DNA from: WRDS01 sp964492775
Lineage (GTDB): Bacteria > Actinomycetota > Coriobacteriia > Anaerosomatales > PHET01
Direction of reading: 5' to 3'
Length of the DNA: 64,000 nt
NCBI GenBank assembly: GCA_964492775.1
Contig: CAZBLH010000003.1
Location: 41,710-105,709, forward strand
Translations under genes and position numbers: made by a program
In this document: positions 8,226 to 17,097 of the stretch, in pieces
How the letters are laid out: the number at the start of each line of letters is the position of its first letter
Numbering within the stretch: the stretch's first letter is position 1
Notes under the pieces: model-generated
The model's input: the letters and a program-made list of their open reading frames with translations, nothing else
What the model was told of the DNA's origin: nothing
The model's database searches: none

Positions 8226-9442
8226 CTACGGCACTCGCGATTGACGGTGGGGCGCCGGTCAGGACCACTCCCATGCCGAGGTGGCCGTCGCTCGGCGAGT
8301 CCGCTGCCGAGGCGGCTGCGGCGGTAGTCCGTTCGGGGCGCCTCAACTATTGGACCGGCGATCGCGGCCGCGAGCTGGAGCGTGAGTACGCGAGCTCGCT
8401 CGGGCGGAAGCACGCGGTGGCCGTCGCCAACGGTACCGTGGCACTCGAGCTTGCGCTGCGCGCATTCGGGATCGGACCCGGTGACGAAGTCATCGTGCCA
8501 GCACGCACCTTCATCGCGACAGCCGGCGCCGTCGTAGCAGTCGGCGCTGCTCCCGCGATCGCCGACATCGACACCACGAGCAACAACCTGACCGCCAACA
8601 CGGTCTCAGCCGTACTCACCGACCGGACGCGCGCCGTCATCCCGGTCCACCTCGGCGGATGGCCGGTTGACATGGACCCCATCATCGCGCTCGCCGATGA
8701 GCGCGGCCTCATCGTGATCGAGGACTGCGCGCAGGCCCACGGTGGCACGTATCGAGGCCGCCCCATCGGTTCGCTCGGCAGCCATGCTGCCGCGTTCTCG
8801 TTCTGCCAGGACAAGATCCTGCCGGTCGGCGACGGTGGCCTGCTGGTGCTCGACGACGATCTCGCATTCGATCGCGCTTGGAGCTACAAGGATCAGGGCA
8901 AGTCGTTCGCGAAGGTGGAGGCGCTCGACTCGGCTCGGCCGGGTGCAAGCTTTCAGTGGCTTGTCGACAGCTTCGGCTCCAACCTGCGCTTGGACGAGAT
9001 CTCGGCCGCGCTCGCGCTTGACAGCCTTGCGCACCTGGACGAATGGCACGCGGCTCGAACCCGGAACGCCACGCGTGTTGCCGAGGGGCTGCGAGGTGTA
9101 GCCGGCATCAGCGTGCCCCTGCCCGAGCCCGGCAGCGAGCACGCGTTCTACCGACTCTACGGCTCAATCGACCCCGAGGCGCTCGCGGACGGATGGGACC
9201 GCGACCGGGTGCTTCAGGCAATCATCGCCGAGGGCGTCCCGGTTCAGTACGGCGCCTGCGCCGAGATCTACCGCGAGGAGGCGTTCGCACGCGCCGGGCT
9301 CGCTCCCGCCGAGCGGCTGCCGGGCGCTGCACGCGCACACGAGACCTCGATCGCGTTCTTCGTGCATCCGACGCTCGGCGATTCGGACATTGACGACACG
9401 GTCGCGGCCGTACGCAAGGTCATGGAGGCTGCGACGCGATGA
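8222..9442 (+). CDS. pglE: UDP-4-keto-sugar aminotransferase (DegT/DnrJ/EryC1 family, PglE-like)
   Basis: A 406-residue fold-type I PLP aminotransferase of the sugar aminotransferase class. The GTG at 8222 sits in GTGA overlapping the pglD stop; the frame is open further upstream, but only as a shadow of pglD. Motifs include GRLNYWTGDRGRELEREYAS, VANGTVALELALRAFGIGPG, VIPVHLGGWPVDMD, IEDCAQAHGGTY and the PLP lysine at about K198 in FSFCQDKILPVGDGG. It would aminate the 4-keto intermediate produced by the PglF-like dehydratase encoded next. Other 4-amino-sugars cannot be excluded, but the complete C-D-E-F set argues for bacillosamine. Confidence 0.9.
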   Translation: MTTALAIDGGAPVRTTPMPRWPSLGESAAEAAAAVVRSGRLNYWTGDRGRELEREYASSLGRKHAVAVANGTVALELALRAFGIGPGDEVIVPARTFIATAGAVVAVGAAPAIADIDTTSNNLTANTVSAVLTDRTRAVIPVHLGGWPVDMDPIIALADERGLIVIEDCAQAHGGTYRGRPIGSLGSHAAAFSFCQDKILPVGDGGLLVLDDDLAFDRAWSYKDQGKSFAKVEALDSARPGASFQWLVDSFGSNLRLDEISAALALDSLAHLDEWHAARTRNATRVAEGLRGVAGISVPLPEPGSEHAFYRLYGSIDPEALADGWDRDRVLQAIIAEGVPVQYGACAEIYREEAFARAGLAPAERLPGAARAHETSIAFFVHPTLGDSDIDDTVAAVRKVMEAATR

Positions 9443-11307
9443 GCGTACGGGGACTCTTCGATCGCGTCCGCGCAACTGGCCGCCTCTGGAACTCGGCGTT
9501 GATCGCGCTCGACCTGGCGGTCGTGGCGCTGGCGACCACCATCGCCTACTACGCACGTTTCGAGGGCCAAGTACCCGCGGAGTACGCGCGCTTCACGACC
9601 GATCTCATCGTAATCTCGTGTGTCTTGTACGTGGCCCTGTTCGCCTTGGTCGGCCTGTACCGTCTCGTGCTGCGCTACGTCGGCGTCGACACCCTGCTCA
9701 AGCTTCTCGGCGCGGTCTTCTTGGGTGCCGTCACGATCCTTGCCGCCAATGTCACCGCCTCGGATGCCCAAGGACTGCGCCCCGTACCTATCGGCGTCAT
9801 CTTCATACAGGCAGTGCTGGTCTTCCTCGGCGCTGCAGGCACCCGGCTGGCCGCACGCGTACTGCGATACCTGCAGGCTACGCGAGCCGGGTTCGGGCAT
9901 CGCGTGCTGATCATCGGCGCTGGCAGCGCGGGCTCGCTGCTGCTGCGCGAAATCCAGGAGCACCCGTCGCTCGAGCTGTTCGTCGTAGGCTTCCTCGACG
10001 ACGACCGACGACTCATCGGTCAGACGATCAATGGCGTCCCAGTGATTGGGACCACCAGCGAGCTCAGGGAGATCGCCGAGCGCTCGCGCATCGAGGAGAT
10101 CCTCGTCGCGCTACCCTCTGCGCCGAAAGAGACTGTGCGCCGCATCCTCAACACAGCCGCAGACATCGGCATACAGACGCGCGTCATGCCGCAAATCGTG
10201 ATTGCTAAGGGCTCGGTGAGCCTGCGCGACCTGCGAAACGTCGACGTGGAGGACCTGCTCGGCAGGAAGCCGACGCCCATTGATGTGGACCAGGTGCGCA
10301 ACACGATCGCCGGCCGCGTGGTTGCCGTGACTGGCGCGGCGGGCTCAATCGGCTCAGAGTTGTGTCGGCAGATCGTGCGGCTCGACCCCGCCAAGCTCCT
10401 GCTTCTGGAGATCGATGAGACGCGCCTCTACGAGCTGTGGCTCGAACTCGAGGGCATGGCCCCCGGGACGAGCGAGATGCGCGTGTGCGACATCAGAGAC
10501 ACCCGGGCGCTTGACGTCGTATTCGCTGATGACGCGCCCTCGGTCGTTCTGCATGCGGCGGCATACAAGCACGTCCCCGTCATGGAGCTCGCGCCCGCCG
10601 AGGCGATCAAGACCAACGTCGGCGGCACCCGCAACGTAATCGAGGCCTGCGAGCGGTTTGGGACCGAGCGCTTCGTGCTCATCTCCACCGACAAGGCGGT
10701 TGCGCCCGTCAACATCATGGGGCTGACCAAGTCCCTTGCCGAGCGGATCATGCTGGATGCGACGCGGCGCGGTGGACTGAACGCCGTCGCGGTGCGGTTC
10801 GGCAACGTGTTGGCCAGCCGTGGCTCGGTCGTGCCGATCTTTGAGGAGCAGCTGCGCCGCGGGGGGCCGCTCACCGTCACGCATCCTGAGGTCACGCGGT
10901 ACTTCATGACGATCCCCGAGGCCGCGCGTCTCGTGCTACAAGCCCAGGCCATCGGCTCCAGCGGAGACATTTTCGTGCTCGAGATGGGCGAGCCGGTCAA
11001 GATCGTCGACCTCGCCAGGAAGATGATCGCGCTGTCAGGCGTGCCGGCCGACATCGCGTTCATCGGACTGCGCCCGGGAGAGAAGCTGCACGAGGAGCTC
11101 GTCAACGAGTGCGAAGAGCTGCTCCCGACCGAGCGGGAGAAGATTCTGCGGGTCAGACACGTCGACGTTCTCGGCACCGACCTTGGCAGCCGCATCGATG
11201 CGCTCGTCGTGGCCGCCGAGCAAGGCAAGGCCATCGAACTGACACCGCTGATCGATCAGCTCGAACCAGGATTCTACGATCGGGAGGGCGCGGCGTGCCG
11301 AGTGTGA
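9439..11307 (+). CDS. pglF: Membrane-anchored UDP-GlcNAc 4,6-dehydratase (PglF/WbpM/CapD-like)
   Basis: A 622-residue protein with about four N-terminal membrane helices (roughly 15-140), a first Rossmann-like domain (HRVLIIGAGSAGSLLLREIQ) and a C-terminal SDR domain from about 295 (VAVTGAAGSIGSELCRQIV). The active-site segment STDKAVAPVNIMGLTKSLAE has Met where classical SDRs have Tyr, as is usual for large PglF/WbpM enzymes. It makes the 4-keto-6-deoxy sugar that starts the pathway. It overlaps pglE by four bases and the next gene by 13. Confidence 0.93.
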   Translation: MSVRGLFDRVRATGRLWNSALIALDLAVVALATTIAYYARFEGQVPAEYARFTTDLIVISCVLYVALFALVGLYRLVLRYVGVDTLLKLLGAVFLGAVTILAANVTASDAQGLRPVPIGVIFIQAVLVFLGAAGTRLAARVLRYLQATRAGFGHRVLIIGAGSAGSLLLREIQEHPSLELFVVGFLDDDRRLIGQTINGVPVIGTTSELREIAERSRIEEILVALPSAPKETVRRILNTAADIGIQTRVMPQIVIAKGSVSLRDLRNVDVEDLLGRKPTPIDVDQVRNTIAGRVVAVTGAAGSIGSELCRQIVRLDPAKLLLLEIDETRLYELWLELEGMAPGTSEMRVCDIRDTRALDVVFADDAPSVVLHAAAYKHVPVMELAPAEAIKTNVGGTRNVIEACERFGTERFVLISTDKAVAPVNIMGLTKSLAERIMLDATRRGGLNAVAVRFGNVLASRGSVVPIFEEQLRRGGPLTVTHPEVTRYFMTIPEAARLVLQAQAIGSSGDIFVLEMGEPVKIVDLARKMIALSGVPADIAFIGLRPGEKLHEELVNECEELLPTEREKILRVRHVDVLGTDLGSRIDALVVAAEQGKAIELTPLIDQLEPGFYDREGAACRV

Positions 11308-13136
11308 CGGAGAGCCGGTCAGCCGCATGGGAACGGGCCTCGTGGCTCGCGTTCCTTGCACTGTTCGCGGTCACGACCTTGGCCGTCGCCAAGGTTCCCT
11401 TCCTGCCGGACACGAACCCGGTCGTCGAGCGCTTCACTGGCCCCGAGTTTTCGGCGCTCACCGTCTTCACGATCATCGCCGCTATGGCATGGTTCATCAG
11501 CTGGATTCTCGGCGAGAGAGCCGCGAGGGTCACCCGAGCGCACCTCGCACTTGCCGCCACGTGTGTGGTCGGCGTCGCCTCGACGGTCATCGCAGACGTA
11601 CGACCCCTCGCGCTCGTCGGCGAGAGTGGTCGCTACATGGGCCTTGTGACGTGGTTATGCCTCGCGGTAACGCTCTTACTCGCCACTCAGCTCGTGCGAA
11701 CGCCGTCGCGTCTTGGGACTCTCAGCCGAGTGGTCATCATCGTCGGCGTGATCCAGGCGGTCATCGGCCTCTCGCAGGTTCTCGGCATCGATATCTTGCG
11801 CTTCGACTTCCCTGAGCAGTACCGCTGGATGCTCGCACAGGGCGTGGGCACCGTGGGAAACCCCAACCAGTACTCCACCACACTCATCGTCCCGTTCATC
11901 CTGGCTTGTGCCGAGGCACTGTCGGCAGAATCCCGCCGGTGGCGGTACTTGGCCGTGACGGCCATGGTCGTCACCGGCATCGCTATCGTCGCTTCGGCCA
12001 CCCGCGGCACATGGATCGGTGCACTGGTCGGGGCAGTCATCGTCGCGATACTCGCAGTGCGATGCCGTCTCGCCCGCGGCAGGGCCATCTGGATCGGGGC
12101 AGCCGTTCTGGTAGGCACCGTCGCGCTCGGCTCGCTCCTCGCCGACCCCGCCATCCTCGGCACGCGCTTCGATCAGGGCGACGCCAACGGAGGCGCAGCC
12201 GTCGAGCAACTGTCGAGTGGCAGACTTGCCCTCTGGCGCCAGGGCGTGGATGTCTTCGGCAGCCATCCAGTGCTCGGAGTCGGACCCGACTCGATTCGCA
12301 ACGCCTACAAGGCGGCCGGCCATTCCACTGGAATCAGAGGAGTCTTTACTGACGACCCTCACAGCCTGCCGCTACTCGTCGCAGTGTCGTTCGGTGCGGT
12401 CGGACTTGGGGCTGCCGCTTGGCTCCTCTGGGCCCTCTTGAGCCAGCCGATGATGCGGGTGATCCGCGACCCCAGATCCGCGAAGGGCGAGACTTTCGCG
12501 CGCATGAACGCGTGGTTTGCCGGCTCTCTCGCCCTGCTCGTCACGTCTCTCGTGTCCGTGATCTCGATTCCGATGATGGTCGCGGTCGCGGTTGCCGTTG
12601 GCACCGCTTACGCACCGTTCCTGGCGCGCACCGCCGAGCGAAGGGCGCCCGCATGGAGCACTGTCGTCGCAGGTGTGCTGCTCATTGGCTTCGCGGGACT
12701 CTCCATCTGGGCCTCCCTCGTGCCGCTCTACCACAACGCTCGAATCACGGCCGTGCCGCTTGAAGTGCCTCTCTCGGAAAACGATCTCGCCGTCCTCCAC
12801 GCAGCTGACAGCGCGCTGCCGTGGCGCTACGAGATGCTTTCGAGGCGCACGAACAAGATCATCGAGCAGGCGTCGTTCGAGTACTCGCAAGGGAGTTCCT
12901 CGGCTGCCGAAGCGCGTCTCGCACAGCTGCGAGAGCAGTTGGACCAGCGTGTCCAAGTGTACCCTGCCGAGTACTTCGCCTGGTACAACCGTGCGAAAGC
13001 ATGGGCCGACTCGGCAGCAATCACAGGCGACAGGGAGCTCGGCGCGCAGGCCCGCGATATCATCGCCGAAGCGCTAGAGCGCTTCCCTGACGACCTCGAG
13101 CTCATGGCCTTGTCGATCACCGCGCGCGGGCTATGA
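11295..13136 (+). CDS. O-antigen ligase/polymerase-like membrane protein with C-terminal helical domain
   Basis: A 613-residue polytopic protein of the Wzy/WaaL (PF04932-type) class with about twelve helices. The family region is seen in SATRGTWIGALVGAVIVAIL and GSHPVLGVGPDSIRNAY followed by FTDDPHSLPLLVAV. The final 100 residues are soluble and TPR-like, rich in Ala/Glu/Arg. It either polymerises repeat units or attaches the glycan to an acceptor outside the membrane. The GTG start at 11295 follows GGGAGGG and overlaps the pglF end. Its 3' end overlaps the convergent GT4 gene by 20 bases. It could also be a bactoprenol-linked oligosaccharyltransferase; sequence alone does not decide. Confidence 0.82.
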   Translation: MPSVTESRSAAWERASWLAFLALFAVTTLAVAKVPFLPDTNPVVERFTGPEFSALTVFTIIAAMAWFISWILGERAARVTRAHLALAATCVVGVASTVIADVRPLALVGESGRYMGLVTWLCLAVTLLLATQLVRTPSRLGTLSRVVIIVGVIQAVIGLSQVLGIDILRFDFPEQYRWMLAQGVGTVGNPNQYSTTLIVPFILACAEALSAESRRWRYLAVTAMVVTGIAIVASATRGTWIGALVGAVIVAILAVRCRLARGRAIWIGAAVLVGTVALGSLLADPAILGTRFDQGDANGGAAVEQLSSGRLALWRQGVDVFGSHPVLGVGPDSIRNAYKAAGHSTGIRGVFTDDPHSLPLLVAVSFGAVGLGAAAWLLWALLSQPMMRVIRDPRSAKGETFARMNAWFAGSLALLVTSLVSVISIPMMVAVAVAVGTAYAPFLARTAERRAPAWSTVVAGVLLIGFAGLSIWASLVPLYHNARITAVPLEVPLSENDLAVLHAADSALPWRYEMLSRRTNKIIEQASFEYSQGSSSAAEARLAQLREQLDQRVQVYPAEYFAWYNRAKAWADSAAITGDRELGAQARDIIAEALERFPDDLELMALSITARGL

Positions 13137-14244
13137 TCCTCGCAGTGTCTTCGCTGCGCGCGTACCAGCTGCACTCGGCTTCGGCATAGCGCCGACCGTT
13201 CGCCCCCAACTCGGCGGCGAGACCCGGAGAGCCTGCCAGCTGCGCGACCGCCCTGGCGAGCGCCTCAGGGTCACGCTGGGGCACGATCAGCCCTGCTCGG
13301 TTGTCGCGGACGACCTCGGTGAGTCCGGGCATCCCGTCTGTGGCGATCACGGGAGTACCCGAAGCCATCGATTCGTAGAGCTTGAGTGGCGAGATGCCCG
13401 CCTCGGAGAACTCATCGGCTTCTTTGTTCACGAGCGAGACGAGCGCGTGCGCGACAACGCCGGCGATCTGGTCATAGGGCAGCGTGCCGAGGTAGACGAC
13501 GCGCGAATCGGTCCGAGCAGCCTCCTCGACCTCGGCCCGCTTCGTTCCCTGCCCCACGATCAAGAGTGAGACGTCCTGGGGCCACTCAGGCCTCCGAACA
13601 GCCTCCAAACTGGTGGATATTCCCTGCCACGGCGCGAACGAGCCAAAGAACACGGCGTAGCGCCCTGGAACGACGATTCCTTCCGGTATCTCCTCGTCGG
13701 GGTTGAAGATCTCCGTGTTCGCGCCGTTGGGGACGATGTCTGCGACGACTCCAGTCTCACGCAACAGCCACTCGGCAAGCCCGCTCGACCCGGCGATCAC
13801 GGCGTCCGCTCGGCGGAACTGGGTATAGGTGAGCCACCTGATGAGCGGAGCGAACAGGCGCGCCGACGGCCACGCGATGAAGAAGTCGTCCACGATACCG
13901 TTGCACTCCTGGACGACCGTGACGCCTCTGCGACGAGCGCCCTCCGAAGCCCACCAGGCGAGCGCATGACCGCGCACGTAGAGCACATCGTACCGGTCCA
14001 TCGCATCGAGTACCCTGCGCTGGACTCGGGCGAACTCGAGAACCCGCCCGATTGCCCCCGGCGCCTCCTTGCCCGCGTATGAAGGCTCGAAGAGATCGAC
14101 TGCTGCGCCCTGTTTTCGAAGGCCGCTGATGATCTCGTGAACGTGTGCGTACGATGCCTGACCCGGTGTGGTCGCCTGCAGGCAGAGGTAGGCGATCCTG
14201 ATTCCTGCGACCGGGGAGGCGTCGATCGGCGCCGGACCAACCAT
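13117..14244 (-). CDS. Glycosyltransferase family 4
   Basis: A 375-residue GT-B glycosyltransferase. The N-terminal half has GIRIAYLCLQATTPGQASYA and DVLYVRGHALAWWASEGARR, then VVQECNGIVDDF. The C-terminal half has FGSFAPWQGISTSLEAVRRP, VYLGTLPYDQIAGVVAHAL and the donor-binding ISPLKLYESMASGTPVIATD. It is clearly paralogous to the GT4 at 30999-32123, sharing the unusual ALYVRGH.LAW and VVQECNG blocks. The ATG at 14244 shares a base with the upstream stop (TGATG) and follows GGGGAGGG; the longer open frame to 14526 is a shadow of the upstream gene. It is the last gene of the minus-strand run from 20847. Confidence 0.9.
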   Translation of the reverse strand: MVGPAPIDASPVAGIRIAYLCLQATTPGQASYAHVHEIISGLRKQGAAVDLFEPSYAGKEAPGAIGRVLEFARVQRRVLDAMDRYDVLYVRGHALAWWASEGARRRGVTVVQECNGIVDDFFIAWPSARLFAPLIRWLTYTQFRRADAVIAGSSGLAEWLLRETGVVADIVPNGANTEIFNPDEEIPEGIVVPGRYAVFFGSFAPWQGISTSLEAVRRPEWPQDVSLLIVGQGTKRAEVEEAARTDSRVVYLGTLPYDQIAGVVAHALVSLVNKEADEFSEAGISPLKLYESMASGTPVIATDGMPGLTEVVRDNRAGLIVPQRDPEALARAVAQLAGSPGLAAELGANGRRYAEAECSWYARSEDTARIIARAR

Positions 14245-15089
14245 CACACCCTCCCCGTCTGCGCCATGCGCCGCCTGATCGGGATGCCCCAGCGGTGCCA
14301 GCGAAGCGCGAGCTTCAGCCGATACCTGCGAATCGCCTTGCGGGCGAGATCGGTCTCCCGCTGGTCTAGCATACCCTCGGCGATCAGGTACTCGATGATC
14401 TCGATGTGTGAGCGCCAGACCGCTGCGACATCGTCGCTCACCCGGTTGGGCGCGTCTTGGTAGTAGAGAAAAACAGGCTCCGGCAGGTGATGGTGAGTCG
14501 CACCCATCGCCACAGCGCGCATCCACAGATCGATGTCTTCCGAGCGCGATTCCGGTCTTGGGCCTCCGGTCATCTCAAACACTCCGCGCGTCATCACCGC
14601 ACTCGTACCGATGAGCAGCCCCGAGAGCATGTCGCCGATGGAGAGTGACGACTCCTCTTGGAACACCGGCGCGGTGTAGTAGTAGACACGGCGCCCGTCA
14701 GCGAACACCTGGTAGCCGTTGGTGCTCACGATCTCGGCGTCAGGGTGCTTGCCGAAGAACGCCTCGACCTTCTCGAGGTACTCAGGCGTGAACGCATCAT
14801 CAGCATCGAGCCGCGCGAAGAGCTCGCCTCGCGCCTGCTGCATCGCCTCGATGCGCGAAGCCGTCACCCCGCGGTGCGCACACGCGTACACCCGGATGCG
14901 TACATCCTGCTCGGCGTAGGAACGCGCCAGCGCGAGCGTGCCGTCGGTGGAGCCGTCGTCGATGATGATGTGCTCCCAGTCGTCGAACGCCTGAGCAAGC
15001 ACGGACTCGATGGCGCGCGAGAGGGTGCGCTCGGCGTTGTACGCCGGCGTGAGGACCGAGAAACGTGGTGCCTTCTCCCGCTCGGCCAC
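14244..15089 (-). CDS. Glycosyltransferase family 2
   Basis: A 281-residue GT-A enzyme. It shows RFSVLTPAYNAERTLSRAIE, IIIDDGSTDGTLALAR, the DXD-type metal/nucleotide site LFARLDADDAFTPEYLEK and an acceptor segment SRSEDIDLWMRAVAMGA with the expected ED dyad. The start is a GTG at 15089, five bases after AAGGAG; the open frame reaches 15239 but would overlap the fused deacetylase-flippase gene. It is most like the GT2s at 17094 and 18017, suggesting local duplication. It adds one sugar to the lipid-linked repeat; sugar unknown. Confidence 0.9.
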   Translation of the reverse strand: MAEREKAPRFSVLTPAYNAERTLSRAIESVLAQAFDDWEHIIIDDGSTDGTLALARSYAEQDVRIRVYACAHRGVTASRIEAMQQARGELFARLDADDAFTPEYLEKVEAFFGKHPDAEIVSTNGYQVFADGRRVYYYTAPVFQEESSLSIGDMLSGLLIGTSAVMTRGVFEMTGGPRPESRSEDIDLWMRAVAMGATHHHLPEPVFLYYQDAPNRVSDDVAAVWRSHIEIIEYLIAEGMLDQRETDLARKAIRRYRLKLALRWHRWGIPIRRRMAQTGRV

Positions 15090-15126
15090 CGATGCTCCTT
15101 CCTCCGGTTGCTGGCTACGCGCTTCC

Positions 15127-17097
15127 TCACCGGAAGACTCGGGCGAGACGCCGAGCCGCACTCGTGGCATATCGCCTGAGAACACGGGCAGCTGCGCGCA
15201 CATCTCTCGCCTTAGGCACCAGGATGTCAGCATATCCAAAACCGCTTTCGCGTTTCATCAGGTACACGATGACCGCCGAATAGATGCAGTACGTCGTGCT
15301 CGACGCCAGTGCAGCACCCATGATGCCGAATCGCGGGATCACTATGAGGTTCGCTACGGCGTTCAGCACGACCATCACCGCCGAGGTGCGCCAGTAGATC
15401 ACCTCACGCGAGAACAGGTAGGAGCTCGGCACCTCGGAGATGCTCATCGCGGCCACTCCGGGCAGGAGCGCCAGAAGGACCGGACCCGCCTCAGCGAACG
15501 TCGGTCCGAACACGACAGGCACGAGCATGGGCCCGAAAAGCGCAAAGACCGCGACGATGCCGAGCACGAGCAGCACCGTGAGTCTCGAGACGCCCGCCGA
15601 CAGCGCCGAGCCCTCGTCGCGACCCACCTGCGATGCGCGCGCGAAGAGTGCCGAGCCCAGAACGACAGGAATGTAGCGCGCCACCTCGGCAAGGCTCGTC
15701 GAGACCGAGTACACGCCCACGGCGGCCTGCCCGGCAAGCCACCCGAGGATCAGCATGTCCTGGCGAAGGTGCAGGTAGCCCACGAGCGACACGAAATACG
15801 ACTTCGCTGAGTAGCCCACCATCGCGCGCATCGCGCCGAGGTCGAGCCGCCAGCCGGTCATCATCCGACCGCGCTCAAGCAAGAGAAGGACGGCCGATGC
15901 AACCGCCTGCCCGAGCACGCCGAGCGAAACCATGAACAGCGCCGAAAGCAACCCGGCTTGCCACAGGACGAACGCGCCCATGAGCACGAGAGTGACCGAG
16001 CTGATGCCCGCTATCGCCTGCGGACGCAGGCCCGAGAGTCCGATCGCAATGGCACCGAGCCAGGCGAAGAGCGTTGTCGTCACGAACAGCACCGCAGCCA
16101 CGAGCGCCATGGCCAGCGAGTACGGCGGATCGGGCGCAAGAGGTCCGGTGATGACGAGCAGGCAGGCGATGGTTGCCGCGAGGCCCGTGACGCCGGTGAG
16201 CAGGACGCTGTTCGCCACAGCAGAGCCCGGGGTGACCTCTCTGCGCGCCACGAAGTAGACGTTCGATGTGGACAGCCCGAGCCCGAGCACGACGACGAGC
16301 ACGCCCACGATCTGCTGAACGAGCGCGTACCCACCCTTGCCGACCGGCCCCAGCGCCCGTGCGAGAATGACGCCGATGAGGAAGTTCACGGCTACTGTGA
16401 CGAACTTTGCGGCCAGGCCCCACGCAGTGGAAGCACCGAGTCGATGTCGACGAGGGCGCGCCGTCTGAGCGAGCGCCGCCACAGGAATCTCCGCCGGATC
16501 GAGCTCGTCCATGGTGACGAACGCCGCGCCTTGCGCAATGAGCTCGTCCAGGATTCCCGGCAGTGCCTCCGCTGTGACCTCAGGCCAACTGTGCAGCAGC
16601 ACGATCAGGCTACCGCTGCCCGCGGCAGCGCGTTCGGAGTGCGCCGCGACCACGCGGCTGGCGAGCTGATCGGCCGTCGAACCCTGCTCCCAGTCGAGGC
16701 TGTCGAGGTGCCAGCCGATCTGCCGGTAGCCTGCTGCCTCGATGTGCGACAGTACCTGCGAATCGAATGCTCCCGAGTTCTGCGGGCAGCGGAAGTACGG
16801 GCGCGGCGACTGGCCCGTTGCGCGCTCAATCGCCTCCTCGGCGCGTTTGACCTCGCTCCGAAGCTCCGCTTCTGTGATCTGGCCGGGAAGCGCGTGCGAG
16901 TAGGTGTGATTGCCGACGCGATGGCCATCGCGCGTCAGTCGCGCTGCAAGCTCGGGGTTCGCCTCGGCCCACTCGCCCTGGAGGAAGAAGGTGGCCACGA
17001 CGCCACGCTCGGCGAGTACCTCGATGATCCGCTCCGCCACCGCAGGGTCATGCCCGTGCGGTGCAGGCTCGACATCGAAGGTGAGCGCTACCTTCAT
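15127..17097 (-). CDS. Polysaccharide deacetylase-Wzx-like flippase fusion
   Basis: A 656-residue two-domain protein. Residues 1 to about 200 form a NodB deacetylase: motif 1 ALTFDVE, motif 2 GNHTYSH with both His ligands, motif 3 YFRCPQNSGAFD, motif 4 DSLDW and motif 5 IVLLHSW. From about 215 on it is a 12-14-helix oligosaccharide flippase of the MOP superfamily, with LGASTAWGLAAKFVTVAVNF, ARALGPVGKGGYALVQQIV and VGYLHLRQDMLILGWLAGQA. The flippase half is homologous to the stand-alone flippase at 34824-36209. No stop or frameshift separates the domains. The deacetylase half has no signal peptide, so its topology is odd: it would be cytoplasmic if the flippase N-terminus is. It overlaps the upstream GT2 by four bases. 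Confidence 0.9.
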   Translation of the reverse strand: MKVALTFDVEPAPHGHDPAVAERIIEVLAERGVVATFFLQGEWAEANPELAARLTRDGHRVGNHTYSHALPGQITEAELRSEVKRAEEAIERATGQSPRPYFRCPQNSGAFDSQVLSHIEAAGYRQIGWHLDSLDWEQGSTADQLASRVVAAHSERAAAGSGSLIVLLHSWPEVTAEALPGILDELIAQGAAFVTMDELDPAEIPVAALAQTARPRRHRLGASTAWGLAAKFVTVAVNFLIGVILARALGPVGKGGYALVQQIVGVLVVVLGLGLSTSNVYFVARREVTPGSAVANSVLLTGVTGLAATIACLLVITGPLAPDPPYSLAMALVAAVLFVTTTLFAWLGAIAIGLSGLRPQAIAGISSVTLVLMGAFVLWQAGLLSALFMVSLGVLGQAVASAVLLLLERGRMMTGWRLDLGAMRAMVGYSAKSYFVSLVGYLHLRQDMLILGWLAGQAAVGVYSVSTSLAEVARYIPVVLGSALFARASQVGRDEGSALSAGVSRLTVLLVLGIVAVFALFGPMLVPVVFGPTFAEAGPVLLALLPGVAAMSISEVPSSYLFSREVIYWRTSAVMVVLNAVANLIVIPRFGIMGAALASSTTYCIYSAVIVYLMKRESGFGYADILVPKARDVRAAARVLRRYATSAARRLARVFR

